A stretch of 64,000 nt of DNA, from the NCBI RefSeq assembly GCF_030161235.1, contig NZ_BSPW01000061.1, forward strand, positions 18,293 to 82,292, written 5' to 3'. The notes beneath the pieces are model-generated. The model worked only from the letters and a program-made list of their open reading frames with translations. It ran no database searches and was not told where the DNA came from. The position numbers and the translations under genes were made by a program. This stretch comes from Vibrio zhanjiangensis. GTDB taxonomy: Bacteria; Pseudomonadota; Gammaproteobacteria; Enterobacterales; Vibrionaceae. Positions 56,532 to 64,000 of this stretch are shown piece after piece (position 1 is the first letter of the stretch; each line of letters starts with the position of its first letter).

Positions 56532-57833
56532 CTATGAATCTCTATTTTGACGCTGACGAGAGCGGTTGTTTGAACGACGGTTATTCGAGCGTGAACCTCC
56601 AGTGTTAGTGCGACGTTGTTGTGGTCGACTAGAACGCATGCGCAATGGTTCAGGCAGATCTTGGATCAAGGCGGATGAGTCATATTCAGATACAGGAATG
56701 GTATGCTCTATATACTCTTCAATAGCAGGAAGATTGATGGCGTACTCTTCACAAGCAAAGCTAATTGAATGACCGCTTGCTCCCGCTCGGCCAGTACGGC
56801 CAATTCGGTGAACGTAATCTTCACAGTCGTCTGGCAAATCATAATTGAATACGTGTGTTACTTGTGGAATGTGTAGTCCTCTAGCGGCTACGTCGGTTGC
56901 GACAAGTAAGTCAACCTCACCACGAGTGAATTGCTCAAGAATTCTTTCACGTTTTTTCTGAGGTACGTCCCCAGTTAAAAGTCCAACTCTGTGTTGGTCT
57001 GCTGCAAGATGTCCCCAGATGGACTCGCATTTGTGTTTGGTGTTGGCAAACACGATGGCGCGTTCAGGCCATTCTTCTTCGATCAAGGTTTGCAGAAGAG
57101 ACATTTTATCTTCATTTGATGGGTAGAAAAGTTCTTCTTGGATACGATGACCAGTTTTTTGTTCTGGTTCTGCTGCGAGATGCTCCGGATTATGCATATG
57201 CTCGAAGGCCAGCTCTTGCACTCGATAAGACAAAGTGGCTGAAAACAGCATATTTAGACGTTCTTTCGGTTCTGGCATACCACGGAAAAGGAAGCGGATG
57301 TCTTTAATAAAACCAAGGTCAAACATGCGATCGGCTTCATCTAGCACGACGGCCTGAATACTTTTTAGGTTAAATACACGCTGCTTGTAAAAGTCGATAA
57401 TTCGCCCTGTGGTACCAATAAGTACGTCGACACCTTGTTCAAGCTTTGATAGCTGTTTATCGTAGCTTTCACCACCATAGGCTAATGCGGCTTTGATACC
57501 AGTGCTTTCAATTAAAGTTTCAGCATCATTATATATTTGGATAGCAAGCTCACGGGTCGGCGCCATGATGATGGCACGAGGTTGCGTTGCTTTTCTCCCT
57601 TCGTGTTCTGGCGTGTTGAGGAGATGGTTGAAAGTAGCCGTCAGAAAGGCCAGAGTTTTCCCTGTCCCAGTTTGTGCCTGACCTGCGATGTCTTGGCCGG
57701 TGAGCAGTACCGGCAACGCCAAAGCTTGAATCGGGGTACAAAATTCGAACCCTTTTTTATCCAAACCTTCAATGATTTTGGGGTGTAAGCCCAAATCGGC
57801 GAACTTTTGCTCTGTGATATGTGTCTTTTTCAT
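56532..57833 (-). CDS. rhlB: ATP-dependent RNA helicase RhlB
   Basis: RhlB is the DEAD-box helicase of the RNA degradosome. The 433-residue protein has the Q-motif region, Walker [37 protein letters not shown] and [11 protein letters not shown] basic Arg/Asn/Ser-rich tail (about 405-433) follows. It is divergent from trxA, with 111 bp between, and co-directional with gppA downstream. Confidence 0.96.
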   Translation of the reverse strand: MKKTHITEQKFADLGLHPKIIEGLDKKGFEFCTPIQALALPVLLTGQDIAGQAQTGTGKTLAFLTATFNHLLNTPEHEGRKATQPRAIIMAPTRELAIQIYNDAETLIESTGIKAALAYGGESYDKQLSKLEQGVDVLIGTTGRIIDFYKQRVFNLKSIQAVVLDEADRMFDLGFIKDIRFLFRGMPEPKERLNMLFSATLSYRVQELAFEHMHNPEHLAAEPEQKTGHRIQEELFYPSNEDKMSLLQTLIEEEWPERAIVFANTKHKCESIWGHLAADQHRVGLLTGDVPQKKRERILEQFTRGEVDLLVATDVAARGLHIPQVTHVFNYDLPDDCEDYVHRIGRTGRAGASGHSISFACEEYAINLPAIEEYIEHTIPVSEYDSSALIQDLPEPLRMRSSRPQQRRTNTGGSRSNNRRSNNRSRQRQNRDS

Positions 57834-57944
57834 AGCTATAGAATATCAGCTTAAGCTTGCAATACGAAGGTAAATACATTCCAATAGGGCATCTAAATAC
57901 TGGTTATCATCCAACCAGTCCGAAAAAACACATTGGAGTGTAAG

Positions 57945-58271
57945 ATGAGTGATAAGATTTTGCAGCTAACTGATGACGGTTTTGAAAACGATGTAATCAA
58001 TGCTGCAGGCCCAGTTCTTGTTGATTTTTGGGCAGAATGGTGTGGTCCTTGTAAAATGATCGCCCCTATTTTGGACGAAATCGCAGATGAGTACGAAGGC
58101 AAACTCACTATCGGTAAACTGAATATCGACCAAAATGCAGGGACTCCACCCAAATATGGTATCCGCGGTATTCCGACCTTGTTACTGTTTAAAGATGGCG
58201 GAGTAGCAGCGACAAAAGTGGGTGCTCTGTCCAAAACGCAACTTAAAGAGTTTTTGGACGCCAATCTATAA
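57945..58271 (+). CDS. trxA: Thioredoxin 1
   Basis: A 108-residue thioredoxin with the WCGPC active site (in [14 protein letters not shown], about residues 32-36) and the cis-Pro in RGIPTLLLF. It reduces protein disulfides and ribonucleotide reductase. The ATG at 57945 follows TTGGAGTG; the frame opens 12 bases earlier. It is followed by its terminator and rho, as in E. coli. Confidence 0.98.
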   Translation: MSDKILQLTDDGFENDVINAAGPVLVDFWAEWCGPCKMIAPILDEIADEYEGKLTIGKLNIDQNAGTPPKYGIRGIPTLLLFKDGGVAATKVGALSKTQLKEFLDANL

Positions 58272-58288
58272 GTCGTTCCTGCGATGAG

Positions 58289-58317
58289 ACCGTGCATTTT
58301 TATCGATGCACGGTTTT
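58289..58317 (+). terminator. trxA terminator
   Basis: ACCGTGCAT (58289-58297) pairs with ATGCACGGT (58306-58314), followed by TTT. Confidence 0.75.
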
Positions 58318-58466
58318 GAATATCAACAAAATCTAGACTAGGCTAATATTTAGTGCTAGATTATCGCACGTTAAATAAACAAGTTTCTCTTCTTGGTCGA
58401 TCCTGTGACCGAATTCATCTTAACTAAATAACAGATCCTATTTTGACTAAACAAGTATCCACCACC

Positions 58467-59726
58467 ATGAATCTAACAGAACTGAAGAACAGGCCAGTGT
58501 CTGATCTTGTTAAACTGGGCGAAAGCTTGGGCCTTGAAAACCTAGCTCGTTTGAGAAAACAAGACATCATCTTCGCCATCCTAAAAGCACACGCCAAAAG
58601 CGGTGAAGACATATTTGGCGACGGGGTTCTGGAAATACTTCAAGACGGCTTTGGCTTTTTACGTAGCGCAGATAGCTCTTACTTAGCGGGCCCTGATGAC
58701 ATTTATGTTTCCCCCAGCCAAATCCGTCGCTTTAACCTACGAACGGGTGACTCAATTGCTGGTAAGATTCGTCCACCAAAGGATGGTGAACGATACTTTG
58801 CTCTATTAAAAGTCAACACGGTTAATGATGACAAACCAGATAATGCACGGAACAAGATTCTGTTTGAAAACTTAACACCATTGCACGCTAACGAGCGTAT
58901 GGTGATGGAGCGCGGTAATGGCTCTACAGAAGATATTACAGCGCGTGTTTTAGATCTGGCTTCCCCGATTGGTAAAGGTCAACGTGGATTGATCGTCGCT
59001 CCGCCAAAAGCGGGTAAAACGATGTTACTGCAAAATATTGCACAAAGCATTGCATACAATCACCCTGAATGTGAACTCATGGTACTTCTGATTGATGAGC
59101 GTCCGGAAGAAGTGACTGAAATGCAGCGTCTAGTGAAAGGTGAAGTAATTGCTTCTACCTTTGATGAGCCAGCATCACGCCATGTTCAAGTGGCAGAAAT
59201 GGTAATTGAGAAAGCGAAGCGCCTTGTTGAACATAAGAAAGACGTTGTTATCTTGCTGGATTCGATTACCCGTTTGGCACGAGCCTACAACACGGTTGTT
59301 CCTTCATCAGGTAAAGTACTAACTGGTGGTGTCGATGCCAATGCACTGCACCGTCCTAAGCGTTTCTTTGGTGCTGCTCGTAATGTTGAAGAAGGTGGTA
59401 GTTTAACTATTATCGCCACTGCTCTTGTCGATACTGGTTCTAAGATGGATGAAGTAATATACGAAGAGTTTAAAGGTACGGGTAATATGGAGCTGCACCT
59501 AAATCGTAAGATTGCGGAGAAGCGAGTATTCCCAGCGATTGACTTTAACCGCAGTGGTACTCGTCGTGAAGAGCTTCTTACTAAGACAGATGAACTTCAA
59601 AAAATGTGGATTCTGCGTAAGATCGTTCATCCTATGGGCGAAATCGACGCAATGGAGTTCTTGATTGATAAACTTGCGATGACCAAAACCAATGATGAAT
59701 TTTTTGACGCAATGCGGCGTCAATAA
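58467..59726 (+). CDS. rho: Transcription termination factor Rho
   Basis: Rho is the hexameric RNA-dependent ATPase that ends transcription. From ATG 58467 the protein is 419 residues, the E. coli length, starting [15 protein letters not shown]. The RNA-binding domain (about 50-120), Walker [10 protein letters not shown], the Q-loop [16 protein letters not shown] and R-loop [19 protein letters not shown] are all present. A TTG at 58443 opens a longer frame but without better support. The 195-bp leader may take part in rho autogenous control. Confidence 0.97.
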   Translation: MNLTELKNRPVSDLVKLGESLGLENLARLRKQDIIFAILKAHAKSGEDIFGDGVLEILQDGFGFLRSADSSYLAGPDDIYVSPSQIRRFNLRTGDSIAGKIRPPKDGERYFALLKVNTVNDDKPDNARNKILFENLTPLHANERMVMERGNGSTEDITARVLDLASPIGKGQRGLIVAPPKAGKTMLLQNIAQSIAYNHPECELMVLLIDERPEEVTEMQRLVKGEVIASTFDEPASRHVQVAEMVIEKAKRLVEHKKDVVILLDSITRLARAYNTVVPSSGKVLTGGVDANALHRPKRFFGAARNVEEGGSLTIIATALVDTGSKMDEVIYEEFKGTGNMELHLNRKIAEKRVFPAIDFNRSGTRREELLTKTDELQKMWILRKIVHPMGEIDAMEFLIDKLAMTKTNDEFFDAMRRQ

Positions 59727-59741
59727 CAATTTGTGACTCTG

Positions 59742-59772
59742 AACGCCATCGACATTGTCGGTGGCGTTTTTG
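59742..59772 (+). terminator. rho terminator
   Basis: AACGCCA (59742-59748) with TGGCGTT (59762-59768), plus an inner CGAC/GTCG, then TTTG. Confidence 0.88.
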
Positions 59773-59828
59773 TTTGCATTATCGTTTGATAAGTCGCACA
59801 ATGAAACGAATGTTATAAGGAGGTTAAC

Positions 59829-60824
59829 ATGCAACAAGGAATGTTGTCGTCGGTTCTCCTGTGTGCATCTTTATTCATTGGTGTCCCTAGTGCGTATGCC
59901 ACGGAAATGCAACCTAGAGAGGTTGAGCGGCTAATTGATAATCCACAGATTCATCAAAAAGTTGCAGAGCTGCAGCGCTCGGTGGTCCAAGGTAATGCTG
60001 ATTCACTTAGTTTTGCACTTGAAAGAATGGCACTTCCTCAGCAAGAGGTCGCTAGATATTTGTTACTGAAAAAGATAGAAGCCAACAATATTCCTTTGAC
60101 ACCGCAGGTGGTACGATTTATCGAGCGGCAAAAAAATATGGCTCCCGTCTACCAAGTGTTGGAAAGGGGGGAAGGATACGAATTTTCCGTTCCAGCATTC
60201 AACTACCCAGCCATTGCGAGCCGAATAATTAAGCGCTGGCAGCAAGACACTTTGGCTTTAGAGTTTGTCCTTCAGGCAGAGCGTGGAGAGCTTGACCTCA
60301 AGAATTGGTTGTCAGGTGATGAGTATCAAATTCAGGCTAAAGAAGCTTTATTTATACGTGAACTTAACGGCTTATCGTCAAAGGCTATCGAGGGTCTTGT
60401 CTCTCAGTTAACGGATGAAACCATTACCAGTTGGCTTCCTTCTTCACAAATTATGGTTGGTTTAGCACAAGCCAGTAGAAACGTGGAAATCTATAAATTG
60501 CTTTGGTTGATGAGAGCAGATTATCACAGCCAATCTGAAATACGTCGATTAGCAGAAGTGGGTAATGAATTCGCTATTGCTCAGATAATAAATGCCTCAT
60601 ATAACCCCAGCCTTAAAGAGCAAGCCATTAAAGAATTGGCTCGTATCAAACCTATGACAGAAGAAATCAAAGCGTTTCTAATTGATAGAATGACGTTGCA
60701 TGATGAAGCATCTATGGTTGCTACTGAGCTTGCTAGCCAAGGTTATACACCTTGGCTCAAAGAGCTTGCCAACGATAATCCGCAAGTGCGTAGTCACGCA
60801 ATTTTGAATGCCCTATCACAATAG
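59829..60824 (+). CDS. Exported helical-repeat protein, unknown function
   Basis: A 331-residue protein with a signal peptide (cleavage after YAT, about residue 24). The mature part is almost wholly alpha-helical by composition and looks HEAT-like (repeats such as EQAIKELARIKPMTEEIKAF and DEASMVATELASQGYTPWLK). No catalytic motif is seen. It lies between rho and ubiD, bounded by terminators on both sides, so it is its own unit with a GGAGG ribosome binding site. Function is not known to me. Confidence 0.75.
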   Translation: MQQGMLSSVLLCASLFIGVPSAYATEMQPREVERLIDNPQIHQKVAELQRSVVQGNADSLSFALERMALPQQEVARYLLLKKIEANNIPLTPQVVRFIERQKNMAPVYQVLERGEGYEFSVPAFNYPAIASRIIKRWQQDTLALEFVLQAERGELDLKNWLSGDEYQIQAKEALFIRELNGLSSKAIEGLVSQLTDETITSWLPSSQIMVGLAQASRNVEIYKLLWLMRADYHSQSEIRRLAEVGNEFAIAQIINASYNPSLKEQAIKELARIKPMTEEIKAFLIDRMTLHDEASMVATELASQGYTPWLKELANDNPQVRSHAILNALSQ

Positions 60825-60837
60825 TATTAACCTTATT

Positions 60838-60867
60838 AAAAAGAGGGATCGTCAAATCTCTCTTTTT
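60838..60867 (+). terminator. Terminator after the helical-repeat gene
   Basis: AAAAAGAGGGAT pairs with ATCTCTCTTTTT (one G-T pair), ending in T5. Confidence 0.85.
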
Positions 60868-60906
60868 GTTATACTGCCCTCAATTTAATCAATCTATAGC
60901 AGATCT

Positions 60907-62760
60907 ATGATTTTTAGGGATTTACGCGATTTTATTGTTTACCTTGAACGAGAAGGAAAGCTGAAACGCATTTCTGAGCCTGTTGACCCGCGTTATGAGA
61001 TGACAGAGATCAGTGATCGCACGTTACGTGCGGGAGGGCCTGCTTTATTGTTTGAGAACCCAATTGGGTACGACATCCCTGTACTGACAAATCTTTTTGG
61101 CACAGCTGAAAGGGTGGCAATAGGCATGGGTCGCAAGGATGTTATGGATTTGCGTGAGGTGGGCAAGTTGTTGTCTTACCTGAAAGAGCCTGAGCCGCCT
61201 AAAGGTTTTAAAGATGCATTGCAAAAGCTTCCTGTTTTTCGACAGGTGCTTAATATGCCAGTAAAAAGGCTACGAAAAGCTGCATGTCAGCAAGTTATCT
61301 TGCAAGGTGATGACGTTGATCTTGATAAGATACCTGTAATGAGTTGTTGGCCTGATGACGTGGCGCCTTTGTTGACTTGGGGGCTAACCATTACTCAAGG
61401 GCCCTTTAAAAAACGCCAAAACTTAGGCATTTACCGTCAACAAAAGCTTAGTAAGAATAAAGTAATTATGCGCTGGCTTGCCCATCGAGGGGGAGCGCTC
61501 GACCTACAAGATTGGATGGAGTTAAACCCAGGAAAGCCATTTCCGGTTTCTGTCGCATTTGGTGCTGATCCTGCCACCATACTTGGTGCGGTTACGCCTA
61601 TCCCTGATACTTTGTCAGAGTACGCATTCGCTGGTTTACTGCGCGGAAGTAAAACAGAAGTGGTCAAGTCTATCAGTAATGATCTAGAGGTGCCTGCTAG
61701 TGCTGAGATTGTACTTGAAGGCTACATTGATCCCGATGAATATGCGGATGAGGGGCCGTATGGTGATCATACAGGTTACTATAATGAAAAAGAAAGGCAC
61801 CACGTTTTTACTGTTACTCATATTACCATGCGTAATGACCCCATATACCACAGTACATACACAGGTCGACCACCAGATGAACCAGCAGTATTAGGTGTGG
61901 CACTCAATGAGGTTTTTGTGCCGATACTGCAAAAGCAATTTCCAGAAATCATTGATTTTTATTTGCCGCCAGAAGGATGTTCCTATCGCATGGCTGTCGT
62001 GACGATAAAAAAACAATACCCAGGGCATGCGAAGCGCGTAATGATGGGGGTTTGGTCTTTTCTTCGTCAATTTATGTACACAAAGTTTGTATTAGTCTGT
62101 GATGAAAACGTCAATGCCCGCTGTTGGGATGACATAGTGATAGCAATGTGCAAGCATATGGATCCTGTCGCTGATACTTTGATGATAGATAATACCCCGA
62201 TAGATTCTCTTGATTTTGCTTCTCCTATTGTGGGTCTTGGCTCCAAAATGGGTCTGGACGCCACGGTTAAGTGGGAGGCTGAAAAGAGTAACACTCTTGA
62301 ATCATTGCCTGTACATAAAGAAGCTATTTCGAAAGATAAACTCGAGAAATTGTACCAATCCTGCCCTGAAATAGTGGATATAGCAGTACATGAATCTGAG
62401 GGAGTCAGTCGCTTTGTGATTCTTTCTATGGTGAAGACTCAGGCAATGCAGTCGAGATTAGTGCTAGATGGTGTGTGGGCGTTTTTAATACAGCATACCA
62501 ATGCCAAGTTTGTTGTCCTTTGTGATGAGGATGTCAATGTACACGATTGGAACGACATTATATGGGCCATAACAACTAGGATGGACCCATCTCGTGATAC
62601 TTTTCAGGTTGAAGCAAAAAATGGACAGAGTTCCAAATTAGCTTTGGACGCAACGAAGAAATTTGCGGGTGAAGTGACACGAGATTGGGGGGTGCCGATT
62701 AAGAAGGATCCGAGTTTGGTTGCTCAAGTTGATGCGAAGTGGAGTAAGCTCGGTTTGTGA
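60907..62760 (+). CDS. ubiD: 4-hydroxy-3-polyprenylbenzoate decarboxylase UbiD, with internal duplication
   Basis: UbiD decarboxylates the ubiquinone ring precursor using prenylated FMN made by UbiX. The N-terminal two thirds track E. coli UbiD closely ([44 protein letters not shown]). E. coli UbiD is 497 residues; this one is 617. The extra length is a second copy of the C-terminal region: residues 360-456 and 501-586 align over their length, and both contain the D-V/N-x-x-W-D/N-D-I core and an MDP...DT block. The final [11 protein letters not shown] matches the E. coli C terminus. The enzyme is expected to be active. It is followed by fre, as in E. coli. Confidence 0.95.
   Translation: MIFRDLRDFIVYLEREGKLKRISEPVDPRYEMTEISDRTLRAGGPALLFENPIGYDIPVLTNLFGTAERVAIGMGRKDVMDLREVGKLLSYLKEPEPPKGFKDALQKLPVFRQVLNMPVKRLRKAACQQVILQGDDVDLDKIPVMSCWPDDVAPLLTWGLTITQGPFKKRQNLGIYRQQKLSKNKVIMRWLAHRGGALDLQDWMELNPGKPFPVSVAFGADPATILGAVTPIPDTLSEYAFAGLLRGSKTEVVKSISNDLEVPASAEIVLEGYIDPDEYADEGPYGDHTGYYNEKERHHVFTVTHITMRNDPIYHSTYTGRPPDEPAVLGVALNEVFVPILQKQFPEIIDFYLPPEGCSYRMAVVTIKKQYPGHAKRVMMGVWSFLRQFMYTKFVLVCDENVNARCWDDIVIAMCKHMDPVADTLMIDNTPIDSLDFASPIVGLGSKMGLDATVKWEAEKSNTLESLPVHKEAISKDKLEKLYQSCPEIVDIAVHESEGVSRFVILSMVKTQAMQSRLVLDGVWAFLIQHTNAKFVVLCDEDVNVHDWNDIIWAITTRMDPSRDTFQVEAKNGQSSKLALDATKKFAGEVTRDWGVPIKKDPSLVAQVDAKWSKLGL
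61984..62664 (+). repeat. Divergent internal duplication in UbiD
   Basis: Copy 1 (residues 360-456, 61984-62274) and copy 2 (residues 501-586, 62407-62664) share [56 protein letters not shown] and LDATVKW/LDATKKF. They are separated by a 44-residue charged linker. The similarity is at protein level; the DNA has diverged, so the event is old. Confidence 0.8.
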
Positions 62761-62918
62761 TGAATTTATCAACGTCGGCTTTGAGTACAATAGACAATCA
62801 GTTAAGAAATCGCGTGCGCGAGCTATTATATAACTAAAAATAACAAATAGCGTATAAGGCCAGAGTTATGCGCAAAGTAATATAGAGCCTACTTAGTCAA
62901 GTGGGCTAAAGGAGTACT

Positions 62919-63632
62919 ATGACTATCCAATGCAAAGTAAAGTCTATTGAGCCTTTAGCTTGTAATACCTATCGAATCCTTTTACATCCTGAAGCGCCTG
63001 TAAAGTTTAAGGCGGGACAATATTTAACTGTAGTGATGGGAGAAAAAGATAAACGTCCTTTTTCTATAGCAAGCAGTCCTTGTCGTCATCAAGGTGAATT
63101 GGAGCTTCATATAGGTGCGGCTGAGCACAATGCTTATGCTATAGAAGTGGTTGATGAGCTGAAAAAAGCTCTTGAAAACGGTTTGGAGATTAGTATCGAA
63201 GCTCCACACGGTGATGCTTGGATAAGAGAAGATAGCGAGCGGCCACTGCTTTTGATTGCAGGAGGAACTGGCTTTAGCTATGTGCGTTCAATTTTGGATC
63301 ACTGCATTGCGCAAAATAAGGCCAATAATATTTATCTTTATTGGGGGGGGCGTGATGAATGCCAACTATACGCGATAACAGAAATGAACGATATCGCTGC
63401 CAAGTATGCAAATGTTAAGTTTGTTCCTGTTATAGAGCAAGCCGACTCAAACTGGCAAGGAAAAGTAGGTAATGTTCTTGCGGCCATTAATGAAGACTTT
63501 GAATCACTAGATAACTATGACATTTATATAGCAGGTCGTTTTGAGATGGCAGGATCTGCTCGGGAGCAGTTTACTCAAAACAAAGGTGCAAAAACTGAGC
63601 GAATGTTTGCAGATGCATATTCATTTATATAG
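62919..63632 (+). CDS. fre: NAD(P)H-flavin reductase
   Basis: Fre reduces free FMN or riboflavin with NAD(P)H and, in luminous relatives, can supply luciferase. The 237-residue protein has the flavin motif RPFSIASSP and the nicotinamide loop [14 protein letters not shown], and ends [13 protein letters not shown]...FADAYSFI as in the E. coli family. A GGAG ribosome binding site precedes the ATG. It is 158 bp after ubiD and closed by a terminator. Confidence 0.96.
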   Translation: MTIQCKVKSIEPLACNTYRILLHPEAPVKFKAGQYLTVVMGEKDKRPFSIASSPCRHQGELELHIGAAEHNAYAIEVVDELKKALENGLEISIEAPHGDAWIREDSERPLLLIAGGTGFSYVRSILDHCIAQNKANNIYLYWGGRDECQLYAITEMNDIAAKYANVKFVPVIEQADSNWQGKVGNVLAAINEDFESLDNYDIYIAGRFEMAGSAREQFTQNKGAKTERMFADAYSFI

Positions 63633-63663
63633 TGTCTGAGACTGACGACTGAATATATGATTA

Positions 63664-63684
63664 AGGGGGCGTAGCCCTCTTTTT
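63664..63684 (+). terminator. fre terminator
   Basis: AGGGGGC pairs with GCCCTCT around GTA, then TTTTT. Confidence 0.85.
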
Positions 63685-63746
63685 GATTGTGTTGACTACA
63701 AATTCATCGAACAGTCTCTATTGGGTAGATTATTTATAATAAATGC

Positions 63747-63774
63747 TTGCATAACTGCGTTCGATACCTATAAT
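63747..63774 (+). promoter_or_regulatory. rRNA operon promoter P1
   Basis: TTGCAT (63747-63752), 16-bp spacer, TATAAT (63769-63774), then a GC-rich discriminator TCGCGTCC. AT-rich sequence upstream may be an UP element. Confidence 0.75.
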
Positions 63775-63862
63775 TCGCGTCCACTGATGGGGAATAAAGC
63801 ATAGAGCTTTAGTCTGTATCAGCGAGGTGAAATTGGCAGCAAAAATTAATTTTAAAAAGTGT

Positions 63863-63890
63863 TTGACTCTTTAAATTATATCGCTAGAAT
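63863..63890 (+). promoter_or_regulatory. rRNA operon promoter P2
   Basis: TTGACT (63863-63868), 16-bp spacer, TAGAAT (63885-63890), with a C-rich discriminator. Confidence 0.8.
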
Positions 63891-64000
63891 TCACCTCCGC
63901 TTTGAGAGTTAAAGATTTCAAAGCACTGCTCTTTAACAATATAAACCTATCAATCTGTGTGGGCACTCGTTGATGATAATCCAAAAGATTTATCAATGAA
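63891..64000 (+). other. rRNA operon leader with antitermination boxes
   Basis: boxA TGCTCTTTAACA is at 63927-63938 and the boxC-like AATCTGTGTGGGCACTCG at about 63952-63969, both matching the E. coli rrn leader. They assemble the Nus antitermination complex. The 16S gene must start beyond base 64000, so no rRNA is in the window. Confidence 0.9.

Overview
The window is a stretch of the large chromosome of a Vibrio (Vibrionaceae, Gammaproteobacteria). This rests on gene order and content: hemB, ryhB, polA, spf, engB, a CsrC-like RNA, yihI and hemN; ilvY/ilvC; a VexAB-VexR-type RND pump; and gppA, rhlB, trxA, rho, ubiD and fre next to an rRNA operon. Protein wording is close to Vibrio and E. 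coli orthologues. The species is not determined. Most of the sequence is core genome. I see no insertion sequence, prophage, integron or CRISPR array.

Region by region. 1-10.4 kb: the end of hemB, an acetyltransferase, the Fur-controlled sRNA RyhB, polA, Spot 42 RNA, engB, a di-haem cytochrome c4, a CsrB/CsrC-family RNA, then methyltransferase, yihI, a DUF2489-type gene and hemN. 10.4-21 kb: ilvY/ilvC divergent pair, ubiK, the vexR-vexA-vexB efflux operon with a palindromic operator, rep and a cytochrome c5. 21.3-27.9 kb: a tRNA operon (Arg, His, Pro, His, Pro) with a duplicated His-Pro unit, then a peptide ABC transporter operon whose two ATPases are fused in one protein. 28-39 kb is the more accessory part: a SPOR-like exported protein, a coiled-coil membrane protein, a response regulator, a predicted lipoprotein, a hybrid histidine kinase divergent from a solitary periplasmic binding protein, a NADAR-RibA fusion, a long AT-rich non-coding stretch and a multidomain GH19 chitinase.

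39-54 kb: rimL-like acetyltransferase, gor, rlmJ, prlC, uvrD, a second CsrB-family RNA on the minus strand, ggt, an AraC regulator with a LysE/RhtB exporter, rarD, recQ and a small overlapping gene. 54-64 kb: yhhQ (queuosine precursor uptake) behind a probable preQ1-I riboswitch, gppA and rhlB divergent from trxA and rho, an exported helical protein of unknown role, ubiD with an internal duplication, fre, and the promoters and antitermination leader of an rRNA operon that continues past the window.

The unusual density of regulatory RNA is the main theme: RyhB (iron), Spot 42 (carbon), two CsrA-sequestering RNAs, a preQ1 riboswitch, a tRNA operon and an rrn leader within 64 kb. The observations I consider most worth checking are the two Csr RNAs and their shared upstream element, the preQ1 riboswitch whose loop pairs with the ribosome binding site, the roughly 90-residue repeat inside UbiD, the kinase/binding-protein pair, and the GATC/DnaA-box cluster in front of polA.
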